Origin: Lachnospiraceae bacterium UBA7143 | Lineage (GTDB): Bacteria > Bacillota > Clostridia > Lachnospirales > Lachnospiraceae | NCBI GenBank assembly: GCA_002491905.1 | Contig: DKWV01000011.1 | Coordinates: 1 to 64,000 of the forward strand | Direction: 5' to 3' | DNA length: 64,000 bases | Part shown: in pieces, positions 48,389 to 56,800 of the stretch | How positions within the stretch are numbered: the first letter of the stretch is position 1 | How the letters are laid out: the number at the start of each line of letters is the position of its first letter | The notes under the pieces: generated by a model | What the model was told of the DNA's origin: nothing | What the model saw: the letters and a program-made list of their open reading frames with translations, nothing else | Database searches by the model: none | Made by a program: the position numbers and the translations under genes

Positions 48389-51310
48389 ATGAATTTAGAA
48401 AACTTACAGGCATACACCGTCATTTCAAAACAGCGGATCGAGGAACTGAAATCGGACGGCTGGCTTTTGAAACATAACAAAACGGGGGCGCGTGTGGCGC
48501 TTCTTGAAAACGACGACGAAAACAAGGTGTTCTATATCGGTTTCCGCACGCCGCCGAAGGACAGCACGGGCGTGGCGCACATTATCGAGCACACGGTGCT
48601 GTGCGGCTCTGAAAAGTATCCGATCAAAGATCCTTTTATTGAGCTGGCGAAGGGGTCTTTAAACACGTTCCTAAACGCCATGACCTATCCTGATAAGACC
48701 GTCTATCCGGTGGCGAGCTGCAACGACAAGGACTTTAAGAATCTGATGGATGTTTATCTGGACGCGGTGTTCCATCCGAACATCTACCGGGAGGAAAAAA
48801 TCTTCCGGCAGGAGGGATGGCATTATGAGCTGGAGAGTGCCGAGGATGACCTGACCATCAACGGCGTGGTCTACAATGAGATGAAGGGGGCGTTCTCCTC
48901 CCCGGATGATGTGCTCTACCGGGAGATTATGAACTCGCTTTACCCGCACACGTCCTACGCGGTGGAGTCCGGCGGGGACCCGGATGTGATCCCGGAGCTT
49001 ACTTACGAGGATTTTCTGGCGTTTCATCAGAGATACTATCACCCGTCCAACAGCTATATCTATCTCTACGGGGACATGGATATGGAGGAAAGGCTTGCGT
49101 ATCTTGACCGGGAGTATCTGTCGAAGTACGATGCGCTCCCTGTTGATTCCGCTCTGGCCACGGAGCCGACCTTTCAGAAGAGCGTGGTCGTGGAGCGGGA
49201 GTACCCGATCATGGAGAGCGAGCCGGAGGAGGGGAATACTTATCTTTCCTACAACGTTTCGTTGGGAGAAAATCTGGACCGTAAGGTGAGCGTGGGCTTT
49301 CAGGCTCTTGCGGACGCGGTGGTGGGCGCGCCGGGCGCACCCGTGAGGAAGGCGCTTCTGGATGCCGGGATCGGCACGGATATCAGCAGTTTTTATGAGG
49401 CGGACGTGAAGCAGCCCTATTTCTCTATCGTGGCGAAGAACGCGGAGGGAGAGCAGAGGGATGCCTTTGTAGATATGATCGAGGAGACGCTTAAGAGCCT
49501 TTCTGAGGACGGCGTGGAGAAGAAGGCTCTCAAGGCAGCGTTAAACCACGACGAGTTCAAGTATCGGGAGGCGGATTACGGCTCCTACCCGAAGGGGCTG
49601 ATGTACGGTCTGCAGATGTTTGAGACGTGGCTTTATGACGATCAGAAACCTTTTGACTATCTGGAGCTGGATGAGACTTATAAAGAACTGAAAAAAGAGG
49701 TGGACACTGCTTTTTATGAGGATATGTTAAAGAGCCTTCTGCTGGAAAATACCCATAAGAGCATTGTGGTTGTGCGTCCCGTGAAGGGGCTTACGGGAAA
49801 GCGCGAGAAGGCGTTGGCGGACAGCCTTGCTTCGAAGAAAGCGGCTATGTCCAAGGAGGAGATTGACAGGATTGTTGAGGAGACGGAGGCTCTTTTGGTG
49901 TATCAGGAATCGCCCGACAGGGAGGAGGATCTGAAAAAAATCCCGCTTCTTGCCAGGGAGGATATCGGGAAAAAGGCGCGGCCTTACTGCAATGAGGAAC
50001 TTCATGCCGGGGATACGACGCTGCTTTACCATGAGATATACACGAACGGGATCGGTTATCTGCGGTTTCTCTTTGATCTTAAGCAGGTGCCGGAGGAGCT
50101 GTTCCCCTATGTTGGGCTTTTGCAGGTGATGCTCGGGCTGGTGGACACCGAAAAGCGCTCCTACAGCGAACTGTACAATGAGATCAATCTGCAGACCGGC
50201 GGGACCATGCCGGCGGTAAATGTCTACACAAACGCGGACGATCTGTCCGACTATAAGCTGACCTTTGACCTGAAGGTGAAGACGTTGTATGAGAATCTTC
50301 CGAAAGCCTTTGAACTGGCCACGGAGATATTGACTGAATCAGTCTATACGGATGCGAAGCGTCTGTTCGAGCTGGTGGCGGAGAACCGTTCCGACAAGCA
50401 GGCGCAGATGATGTCCGCGGGCCATTCCCTGGCGGCAGGACAGGCGTTATCTTATCTGTCGAAACAGGCGTATCTGATGGATCAGGTAAACGGTCTTGCG
50501 TTCTACCGTCTGCTGGAAGAGCTTGAGAAAGATTTTGACGGGAAGAAGGAAGCGCTTTCCGACAATATGGAACGGCTGGTGCGCTGCATTTTCAGGCCGG
50601 AGAACCTGATGGTGGACTACACGGCGGAAAGAAGCGGCCTTTCGGGGATTGAACCGCTGATTGAAGGTCTGAAGGCAAAGCTTTACAGGGAGCCGGTGGA
50701 TGGCAAACCTTATGAACCGCAGCCTGTGAAAAAGAATGAGGGGCTGATGAGCTCCGCGCAGATCCAGTATGTCTGCCGGGCGGGCAATTATGCGAAGAAG
50801 GGACTTTCCTACACGGGGGCGCTGCGGGTGCTCAAGGTTGTGATGAGTTATGAATACCTCTGGACGCAGGTGCGTGTGAAGGGCGGCGCCTACGGCTGTA
50901 TGTGTCAGTTCGGAAAGACCGGGGAGAGCTATTTCGTCTCCTACAGGGACCCGAATCTGGAAAAGACCATAGAGGTATATGAGAAGGCGGCGGATTTCGT
51001 GGCAGCTTTCGATGCCGACGAGCGCACCATGACCCAGTATATTATCGGGGCGGTCAGCGCGCTGGATATGCCGCTTACGCCGTCGGCGAAAGGCAACTAT
51101 TCCCTGGCAGGCTATATGACCGGGCTTCCCTTCGACAGGGTACAGAAAGAGCGTGACGAGTTGCTTGCGGCGGACGCGGAGACCATCCGAAAGTTGGCGG
51201 CATATATCCGCGCTTTTATGGAGGACGACTGTCTGTGCGTGGTGGGAAATGAGGAGAAGATTAAGGAGCAGAAGGATATCTTTGGATCCGTCGAGTATCT
51301 GACTCATTAA
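48389..51310 (+). CDS. M16C metallopeptidase (presequence-protease-like)
   Basis: This 973-residue zinc peptidase of the pitrilysin family has the inverted zinc motif HIIEHTVLCGSEKYP (about residue 65) and a downstream Glu in GVVYNEMKGAFSSPDD. Four M16 half-domains are joined by the M16C-associated region. It lacks a signal peptide, so it probably acts in the cytoplasm on short peptides. Length matches the family. It has its own promoter. Confidence 0.93.
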   Translation: MNLENLQAYTVISKQRIEELKSDGWLLKHNKTGARVALLENDDENKVFYIGFRTPPKDSTGVAHIIEHTVLCGSEKYPIKDPFIELAKGSLNTFLNAMTYPDKTVYPVASCNDKDFKNLMDVYLDAVFHPNIYREEKIFRQEGWHYELESAEDDLTINGVVYNEMKGAFSSPDDVLYREIMNSLYPHTSYAVESGGDPDVIPELTYEDFLAFHQRYYHPSNSYIYLYGDMDMEERLAYLDREYLSKYDALPVDSALATEPTFQKSVVVEREYPIMESEPEEGNTYLSYNVSLGENLDRKVSVGFQALADAVVGAPGAPVRKALLDAGIGTDISSFYEADVKQPYFSIVAKNAEGEQRDAFVDMIEETLKSLSEDGVEKKALKAALNHDEFKYREADYGSYPKGLMYGLQMFETWLYDDQKPFDYLELDETYKELKKEVDTAFYEDMLKSLLLENTHKSIVVVRPVKGLTGKREKALADSLASKKAAMSKEEIDRIVEETEALLVYQESPDREEDLKKIPLLAREDIGKKARPYCNEELHAGDTTLLYHEIYTNGIGYLRFLFDLKQVPEELFPYVGLLQVMLGLVDTEKRSYSELYNEINLQTGGTMPAVNVYTNADDLSDYKLTFDLKVKTLYENLPKAFELATEILTESVYTDAKRLFELVAENRSDKQAQMMSAGHSLAAGQALSYLSKQAYLMDQVNGLAFYRLLEELEKDFDGKKEALSDNMERLVRCIFRPENLMVDYTAERSGLSGIEPLIEGLKAKLYREPVDGKPYEPQPVKKNEGLMSSAQIQYVCRAGNYAKKGLSYTGALRVLKVVMSYEYLWTQVRVKGGAYGCMCQFGKTGESYFVSYRDPNLEKTIEVYEKAADFVAAFDADERTMTQYIIGAVSALDMPLTPSAKGNYSLAGYMTGLPFDRVQKERDELLAADAETIRKLAAYIRAFMEDDCLCVVGNEEKIKEQKDIFGSVEYLTH

Positions 51311-51412
51311 AAAACAAGCGAAATTTAATTTAATGCAACTTTTTCTTTCCCAGAAAGGTATTTTGTATAGAGAAAGCATATTGGAAACGAATTTTTCGGG
51401 AAAGGGAGGAAA

Positions 51413-52603
51413 ATGATGAGCAGGAGAAGTGGGAAGAATATGGATGGTGTGGACGGAAAAGGGAGAAGCAGGCTGCGGATCATTCCGGCAATCATTGCAA
51501 TAGCGACTGTTATGTCTGCCTGCGGCGGGTCAAAATCGAACTATTCCGAGATGGCGGCGGGTGCGCCGGCCGCTGTGGCGGAAGAAATTGCTTATGAGGA
51601 TGCGGCCTACGACGGGGGTATGGTTCTAAACGAGAGCGCCAGGTCGGCTTCGTATGGGTATGAGACGGCTGAGGCCGCCGCGGAGGAACCGGTCAGCGAG
51701 GAAACTTATGTGCAGGAAGGCGGCGGGCAGGATCAGGCGGCGACGCCCCAGACCTCGCGCAAGCTGATCAAGACCGTGAATATCAATGCGGAGACGGAGG
51801 ATTTTGACGCGCTGGTGCCCAATCTGCAGAGGCAGGTAGAAACGCTTGGCGGTTACATAGAGAGTATTTCCGTTTATGATGTGGGCAGCTATTATCTGGA
51901 GGAGCAGGAGGTAAAGCAGCGCTGCGCCAATCTGACGGCCCGTGTGCCGAAGGAGAAGCTGGATGGTTTTCTCTCTCAGGTGGGAGAACAGACCAACGTG
52001 ACCAGCCGGTCCGAGAACGTGGAGGATGTGACCTTGCAGTATGTGGATCTGGAAAGTCACAAAAAGGCGCTCCTCACGGAACAGGAGAGACTGCTTACGC
52101 TGATGGAACAGGCGGAGAGCGTGGAGGATATTATCGCCATCGAGGGGCGGCTTTCAGAGGTGCGTTATCAGCTTGAAAGCATGGAGTCCCAACTGCGCAC
52201 TTATGACAATCGGATTGACTACAGCACGGTATATCTTTCTATTGAGGAAGTTCGCAAGTATTCGCCGACGCAGACGGCCACCGTATGGCAGCGGATTGAG
52301 AACGGCTTTGTGAAGAGTCTGGAGGATATCGGTTTCGGTATCCGGGATTTTGCCATCGGCTTTGTGATCGATATTCCCTATATTGTTTTGTGGATCGTGC
52401 TGATCGTGGTGGCGGTGTTTGTCTGGCGTATCGTGCGTAAGGCGTGGAAAAAGCGCAGGGCAAGGCGTGCGGCGGCCCGCGGGGAGAATGTGACGGAGTC
52501 GGAACAGGGCATGCGGAAAGTAAAGTTCCGGTGGCCGGTCATGATAAAGAGTGGGGAACAGGAAACCGAAAAACAGAACAGCAAAGAGGAACAGGATAAA
52601 TAA
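51413..52603 (+). CDS. DUF4349 lipoprotein with C-terminal membrane span
   Basis: This 396-residue protein has an N-terminal signal with lipobox MSAC and a low-complexity Ala/Glu linker. Its DUF4349 domain (KLIKTVNINAETEDFDALV; GGYIESISVYD; YVDLESHKKALLTEQERLL) is followed by a coiled coil and a membrane span near residue 320, then a basic cytoplasmic tail. Function is unknown in the family. Its stop (TAA) is immediately followed by the era ATG, so the two are co-transcribed. Confidence 0.88.
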   Translation: MMSRRSGKNMDGVDGKGRSRLRIIPAIIAIATVMSACGGSKSNYSEMAAGAPAAVAEEIAYEDAAYDGGMVLNESARSASYGYETAEAAAEEPVSEETYVQEGGGQDQAATPQTSRKLIKTVNINAETEDFDALVPNLQRQVETLGGYIESISVYDVGSYYLEEQEVKQRCANLTARVPKEKLDGFLSQVGEQTNVTSRSENVEDVTLQYVDLESHKKALLTEQERLLTLMEQAESVEDIIAIEGRLSEVRYQLESMESQLRTYDNRIDYSTVYLSIEEVRKYSPTQTATVWQRIENGFVKSLEDIGFGIRDFAIGFVIDIPYIVLWIVLIVVAVFVWRIVRKAWKKRRARRAAARGENVTESEQGMRKVKFRWPVMIKSGEQETEKQNSKEEQDK

Positions 52604-53530
52604 ATGACACCTGATATTGTAAATGACAGCCAAAAACAGTTAAAATCCGGCTTCGTCACGCTGGTCGGCAGGCCGAACGTGGGAAAATCAACCCTGATGA
52701 ACGCGCTGATCGGGCAGAAGATTGCCATCACGTCGAAGAAACCGCAGACCACCAGAAACAGGATACGGACCGTATATACCTGCGGGGAGGGGCAGATCGT
52801 GTTTCTGGACACGCCGGGCATCCATAAAGCGAAGAATAAGCTGGGCAGTTACATGGTGGATGCGGCGGAAAGCACTTTTTCTGAGGTGGATGTGATTTTG
52901 TGGCTGGTGGAGCCGACCGATTACATAGGCGCGGGAGAGAGGCATATCATCGAGAAACTGAAAAATACAGAAACACCTGTTATTTTAGTGATAAACAAAA
53001 TTGACACGGTGAAGAAGGAACTGCTTCTGGGATACATTGACGCTTACAGGAAGGAACTTGATTTCGCGGAGATCGTGCCTGTGTCCGCGCTGAAAAAGGA
53101 CGGTATGCAGATACTGATCGACTGCATTATGAAGTATCTGCCTTACGGCGAGCCGTTTTACGATGAGGATACGGTGACGGACCAGCCGGTGCGGCAGATT
53201 GCGGCAGAGCTGATCCGAGAGAAGGCCCTGCGGTGCCTGGAGGAGGAGATTCCCCACGGCATAGCCGTCACCATCGAGCAGATGAAGTTTAAAAAGGAAA
53301 TCGTGAACATCGAGGCGACCATTATCTGTGAGAAGGATTCCCATAAGGGAATTATCATCGGAAAGCAGGGAGCGATGCTTAAAAAGATCGGTTCCCTCGC
53401 CCGCAAAGACATTGAAAAGCTGGTGGAAAAACAGGTGAATTTAAAGCTCTGGGTGCGGGTGAAAAAGGACTGGCGGGACAGCGATTATCTGCTTAAAAAT
53501 TTTGGCTATAATCCCGACGATACAGAATAG
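52604..53530 (+). CDS. era: GTPase Era
   Basis: This 308-residue GTPase is needed for 16S rRNA maturation and 30S assembly. The G domain has GRPNVGKSTLMNALIG, the switch region with TTRNR, DTPGIH and NKID. A C-terminal KH domain contains GIIIGKQGAMLKKIG. It follows the DUF4349 gene without a gap and precedes the small ORF and recO, the usual era-recO order in Firmicutes. Confidence 0.97.
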   Translation: MTPDIVNDSQKQLKSGFVTLVGRPNVGKSTLMNALIGQKIAITSKKPQTTRNRIRTVYTCGEGQIVFLDTPGIHKAKNKLGSYMVDAAESTFSEVDVILWLVEPTDYIGAGERHIIEKLKNTETPVILVINKIDTVKKELLLGYIDAYRKELDFAEIVPVSALKKDGMQILIDCIMKYLPYGEPFYDEDTVTDQPVRQIAAELIREKALRCLEEEIPHGIAVTIEQMKFKKEIVNIEATIICEKDSHKGIIIGKQGAMLKKIGSLARKDIEKLVEKQVNLKLWVRVKKDWRDSDYLLKNFGYNPDDTE

Positions 53531-53589
53531 AAAAATACAAATCTGCGAACCCTATGTTTTGTGAGTGATTAAGTATCAGGGGGCGTAAG

Positions 53590-53757
53590 ATGAAGGGATT
53601 AAACTACTGGGAGCAGTTTATGGCGACGGGAAAAATAGAGGATTTCCTGGCCTATAAAGATGCGGAGAGACAAGAGGAGAGGGAAGAGGCAGAGCAGTCA
53701 AAGGAGCACTCTCATGCAGGGGATTACAGAGATTACGGGGATGGTTTTAAAGGCTGA
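53590..53757 (+). CDS. Small protein of 55 residues between era and recO
   Basis: This frame begins MKGLNYWEQFMATGKIEDFL, then a charged helix (YKDAERQEEREEAEQ). It follows AGGGGGCG at a good distance and its 3' end overlaps the recO start. Bacilli have a small gene (yqzL) at the same place; whether this is related cannot be told by eye. Position, ribosome binding site and composition support a real gene. Confidence 0.68.
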   Translation: MKGLNYWEQFMATGKIEDFLAYKDAERQEEREEAEQSKEHSHAGDYRDYGDGFKG

Positions 53758-54361
53758 ACCGATGAACGATTATGACAGAAGGGTTGTTTTGCTGACAAAA
53801 GAGCGGGGCAAGATATCGGCTTTTGCCAGAGGGGCGAGGAAACAGAACAGTAAGCTCCTGGCGGCCACCAATCCGTTCTGTTTCGGCACTTTTAAGCTTT
53901 ATGAAGGAAGAACCTCCTACAATGTGATGGAGGCTGAGGTTACAAATTATTTTGAGGGCCTTCGGGAAGATTATGAGGGAGCGTTTTACGGTATGTATTT
54001 TTTGGAGGTCATGGATTATTATACGAGAGAGAATAACGACGAGAAGGAGATGCTGAAACTCCTCTACCAGTCCCTGCGTGCGCTCATGCACGGGGGACTT
54101 TCCAATGCGCTGGTGCGGTACATATTTGAGATGAAGGCAATGGTGATTAGCGGAGAGTTTCCGGGAATGCCGGCGGAGGGGGTGTGGGAAGATTCCACCC
54201 GTTACGCGGTCAATTACATAACGGAAGCCCCGGTCGGGAAGCTCTACACTTTTACCGTGACACCGCAGGTTCTCGCACAGCTTAAAACAATCGCTGACGA
54301 TTACCGCCGCCGATATATCGACCGCCCGTTTAAAAGTCTTGAAATTGTGGAAGAACTTTAG
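53714..54361 (+). CDS. recO: DNA repair protein RecO
   Basis: This 215-residue protein helps RecR load RecA on SSB-coated single-stranded DNA. The N-terminal OB fold (TGMVLKAEPMNDYDRRVVLL, KISAFARGARK) is followed by a helical C-terminal domain. The zinc-binding Cys cluster seen in some RecO proteins is absent here, as in several clostridial forms; the length is a little short of the usual 240-250. ATG 53714 follows AAAGGAGC and lies inside the small upstream ORF. Confidence 0.9.
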   Translation: MQGITEITGMVLKAEPMNDYDRRVVLLTKERGKISAFARGARKQNSKLLAATNPFCFGTFKLYEGRTSYNVMEAEVTNYFEGLREDYEGAFYGMYFLEVMDYYTRENNDEKEMLKLLYQSLRALMHGGLSNALVRYIFEMKAMVISGEFPGMPAEGVWEDSTRYAVNYITEAPVGKLYTFTVTPQVLAQLKTIADDYRRRYIDRPFKSLEIVEEL

Positions 54362-54453
54362 TATGATGGTTTATGATTGAGCCGTGCGGAGGGCTGGCGG
54401 CGCATAAGGAGGAAAGCTTGCTTGCCGACGGATGCGATGACAGAACTCCATAG

Positions 54454-54508
54454 GGCGAAAGCCCGACACGAGCAAGTAATTGCGAAGCAATGGATTGCGA
54501 GTGCGCAC
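54454..54508. repeat. Intergenic hairpin with tandem GA internal loop
   Basis: CAC-GA-GCAA pairs with TTGC-GA-GTG around ATTGC-GAA-GCAAT (54479-54491). It lies between recO and the lipoprotein gene. The apex is the reverse-complement form of the GCTTCGC hairpins at 39012, 42654 and 56742, suggesting a dispersed family. Confidence 0.45.
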
Positions 54509-54549
54509 GGCGCAACAGTGGCGCAAGAATTAAACATCGAGGGGAAAAT

Positions 54550-55185
54550 ATGCGAAGGGTAGCGGGAGTACTTGGTTTGATAATACTGCTTCTTGGACTT
54601 GCCGGGTGCGGGCAGGGGCAGATACCGGAGATTAATTCTCTGTCATTCGGCAAAGGAGGAGAGATTACACATCAGGTTGTCGGAAAAGCGGATCAGACTT
54701 ACTATCAGATCGAGACGTCTGACCTGGAGAGCTTTGCCGCCAGCCGTGTGGAGGAATATTGCGCAGAGAACGGGGAAAAGAAGGTTTCGCTGGAAGCTGT
54801 GGAGGAAAATGACGGCAATATTATGCTGGGATTCAAGTATGCTTCGCCGGAAGATTACAGCGAATTTAACCACAGGGTCTTGTATGTGGGGACAATCGCT
54901 GGCGCATCGGATGAAGGATACGAACTGGAAGCCGTGCCTTTTGTGTCGACAGATGGGCAGGCAACGGAGATCGGCTATATCGAGGACTGGGATGAAAAAC
55001 AGATGATTGTTTTAGAAACGAAGAGCGGGGAAGAGATACTCGTCAATCTGCCCGGGAAGACGCTTTATATCAACCAGAGCGCGCATAATGGGCAGGAGCT
55101 CACCCTTGTGGGGAAAAAGGGCGTGAAGATCAGCAATCAGGAGGAGCAGGGGACAACTTCGCTCTCCTATATCATATACGAATAA
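54550..55185 (+). CDS. Lipoprotein of unknown function
   Basis: This 211-residue lipoprotein has signal MRRVAGVLGLIILLLGLAGC with lipobox LAGC. The mature part has a helix (ETSDLESFAASRVEEYCAEN) and a beta-rich domain ending SLSYIIYE. No catalytic motif is visible. ATG 54550 follows GAGGGGAAA; the longer frame from 54490 lies in the intergenic hairpin region. It sits between recO and glyS. Confidence 0.8.
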   Translation: MRRVAGVLGLIILLLGLAGCGQGQIPEINSLSFGKGGEITHQVVGKADQTYYQIETSDLESFAASRVEEYCAENGEKKVSLEAVEENDGNIMLGFKYASPEDYSEFNHRVLYVGTIAGASDEGYELEAVPFVSTDGQATEIGYIEDWDEKQMIVLETKSGEEILVNLPGKTLYINQSAHNGQELTLVGKKGVKISNQEEQGTTSLSYIIYE

Positions 55186-55190
55186 CAACG

Positions 55191-55252
55191 CGAAAAGTAC
55201 TTCTAAAACTCGGCAGCAAAGGCTGCTTCGTTAAGAAGTACTAAGTTTCGCG
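55191..55252. repeat. Long intergenic inverted repeat before glyS
   Basis: CGCGAAA pairs with TTTCGCG, AGTACTTCT with AGAAGTACT (with small bulges), and an inner GCAGC/GCTGC stem closes the structure. A second hairpin, GAGAATGCC/GGCATTCTC, follows at 55256-55282. Neither is followed by a T run. I found no T-box motif, so these are more likely processing or partial-termination structures. Confidence 0.5.
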
Positions 55253-55321
55253 TGAGAGAATGCCTGAAAAACGGCATTCTCCGTTCAAGGATGAGAAATT
55301 AGAATGGAGGAAAACAGCAAG

Positions 55322-56710
55322 ATGGAAAAGACAATGGAAAAGATTGTGGCGTTATCGAAGGCGAGAGGGTTTGTGTATCCCGGATCCGAGATTTATGGAG
55401 GACTTGCGAATACATGGGATTTCGGCAACCTTGGCGTGGAGTTAAAGAACAACATCAAGAAAGCCTGGTGGCAGAAATTTGTGATGGAAAGCCCTTACAA
55501 CGTGGGCGTTGACTGTGCGATTCTGATGAACCCCCAGACGTGGGTGGCAAGCGGCCATCTGGGCAGCTTTTCCGATCCGCTCATGGACTGTAAGGAGTGC
55601 CACGAGAGGTTCCGCGCGGATAAGATCATTGAGGATTATGTGGCGGAGAACGGCATGACGTTACCTTCTTCCGTGGACGGCTGGAGCCAGCAGCAGATGA
55701 AGGATTTTATCGAAGAACATAACATTCCCTGCCCGACCTGCGGCAAACATAATTTCACCGATATCAGACAGTTTAACCTGATGTTTAAGACGTTTCAGGG
55801 CGTCACCGAGGACGCGAAGAATACGGTTTATCTGCGTCCTGAGACGGCACAGGGCATCTTTGTGAACTTTAAGAATGTGCAGCGGACTTCCCGCAAGAAG
55901 ATTCCTTTCGGTATCTGTCAGGTGGGTAAATCTTTCCGAAACGAGATCACGCCCGGCAACTTTATCTTCCGCGTGCGCGAGTTCGAGCAGATGGAGATGG
56001 AATTTTTCTGTGAGCCGGATACCGACCTTGAGTGGTTCGCTTACTGGAAAAAATATTGTATCGACTTCTTAAAGAGCCTTGGCATGAAAGAGGAGGAGAT
56101 GAGAGTCCGCGACCATGAACCTGAGGAGCTTTCCTTCTACTCCAAGGCCACCACGGATATCGAGTTCCTGTTCCCCTTCGGCTGGGGCGAGCTGTGGGGC
56201 ATTGCCGACAGGACGGATTATGACCTGACACAGCACCAGAACACCTCCGGCGAGGATCTGACTTACTTTGACGATACGAAGAACGAGAAATATATTCCCT
56301 ATGTGATCGAGCCTTCCCTCGGCGTGGAAAGGCTGTTCCTTGCGGTGCTCTGCGGCGCATACGATGAGGAGGAGATCGGCGAGGGCGACGTGAGAACCGT
56401 GCTGCATTTCCATCCGGCGCTTGCGCCCGTCAAGATTGGCGTGCTGCCTCTCTCCAAGAAATTAAACGAGGGCGCGGAGAAAATTTTTGCACAGCTTTCC
56501 AAGAAGTACAACTGCGAATTTGACGATCGCGGCAATATCGGCAAGCGGTACCGCCGTCAGGACGAGATCGGCACGCCGTTCTGCGTGACTTACGATTTCG
56601 ATTCTGAGACGGACCAGTGTGTCACCGTGCGTTTCCGCGACTCCATGGAACAGGAGCGCGTTGCGATAGCGGAGCTGGACGCGTATTTTGCGGATAAATT
56701 TACCTTTTGA
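55322..56710 (+). CDS. glyS: Glycyl-tRNA synthetase (class II, single chain)
   Basis: This 462-residue enzyme attaches glycine to tRNA-Gly. It shows GFVYPGSEIYGGLANTWDFG, the Cys-rich region with CKECHERFRAD and CPTCGKHN, LRPETAQGIFVNFKN, motif 2 FRNEITPGNFIFRVREFEQME, motif 3 EPSLGVERLFLAVL and an anticodon-binding C-terminal domain. It is the one-chain alpha2 type. ATG 55322 is preferred because GGAGG (55306-55310) precedes it; ATG 55304 would lie just before that site. Confidence 0.96.
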   Translation: MEKTMEKIVALSKARGFVYPGSEIYGGLANTWDFGNLGVELKNNIKKAWWQKFVMESPYNVGVDCAILMNPQTWVASGHLGSFSDPLMDCKECHERFRADKIIEDYVAENGMTLPSSVDGWSQQQMKDFIEEHNIPCPTCGKHNFTDIRQFNLMFKTFQGVTEDAKNTVYLRPETAQGIFVNFKNVQRTSRKKIPFGICQVGKSFRNEITPGNFIFRVREFEQMEMEFFCEPDTDLEWFAYWKKYCIDFLKSLGMKEEEMRVRDHEPEELSFYSKATTDIEFLFPFGWGELWGIADRTDYDLTQHQNTSGEDLTYFDDTKNEKYIPYVIEPSLGVERLFLAVLCGAYDEEEIGEGDVRTVLHFHPALAPVKIGVLPLSKKLNEGAEKIFAQLSKKYNCEFDDRGNIGKRYRRQDEIGTPFCVTYDFDSETDQCVTVRFRDSMEQERVAIAELDAYFADKFTF

Positions 56711-56741
56711 AACGAAGAAAATTCCTTCGGAATTATCTTCT

Positions 56742-56763
56742 CGAGATCCGCTTCGCGGACTCG
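56742..56763. repeat. Intergenic hairpin with CGCTTCGCG apex
   Basis: The sequence pairs CGAGATCCGC with GCGGACTCG around TTC. A neighbouring AATTCCTTCGGAATT hairpin (56720-56734) has a stable TTCG-type loop. Both lie between glyS and alaS. Confidence 0.55.
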
Positions 56764-56800
56764 GCTATATTCGAAAACTAAGGAAGGATGAATAGATACG

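Noticed and set aside
55191..55282. Glycine T-box or riboswitch before glyS
   Set aside because: The hairpins are strong, but no T-box motif (TGGTACCGCG-like) or terminator T run is present.
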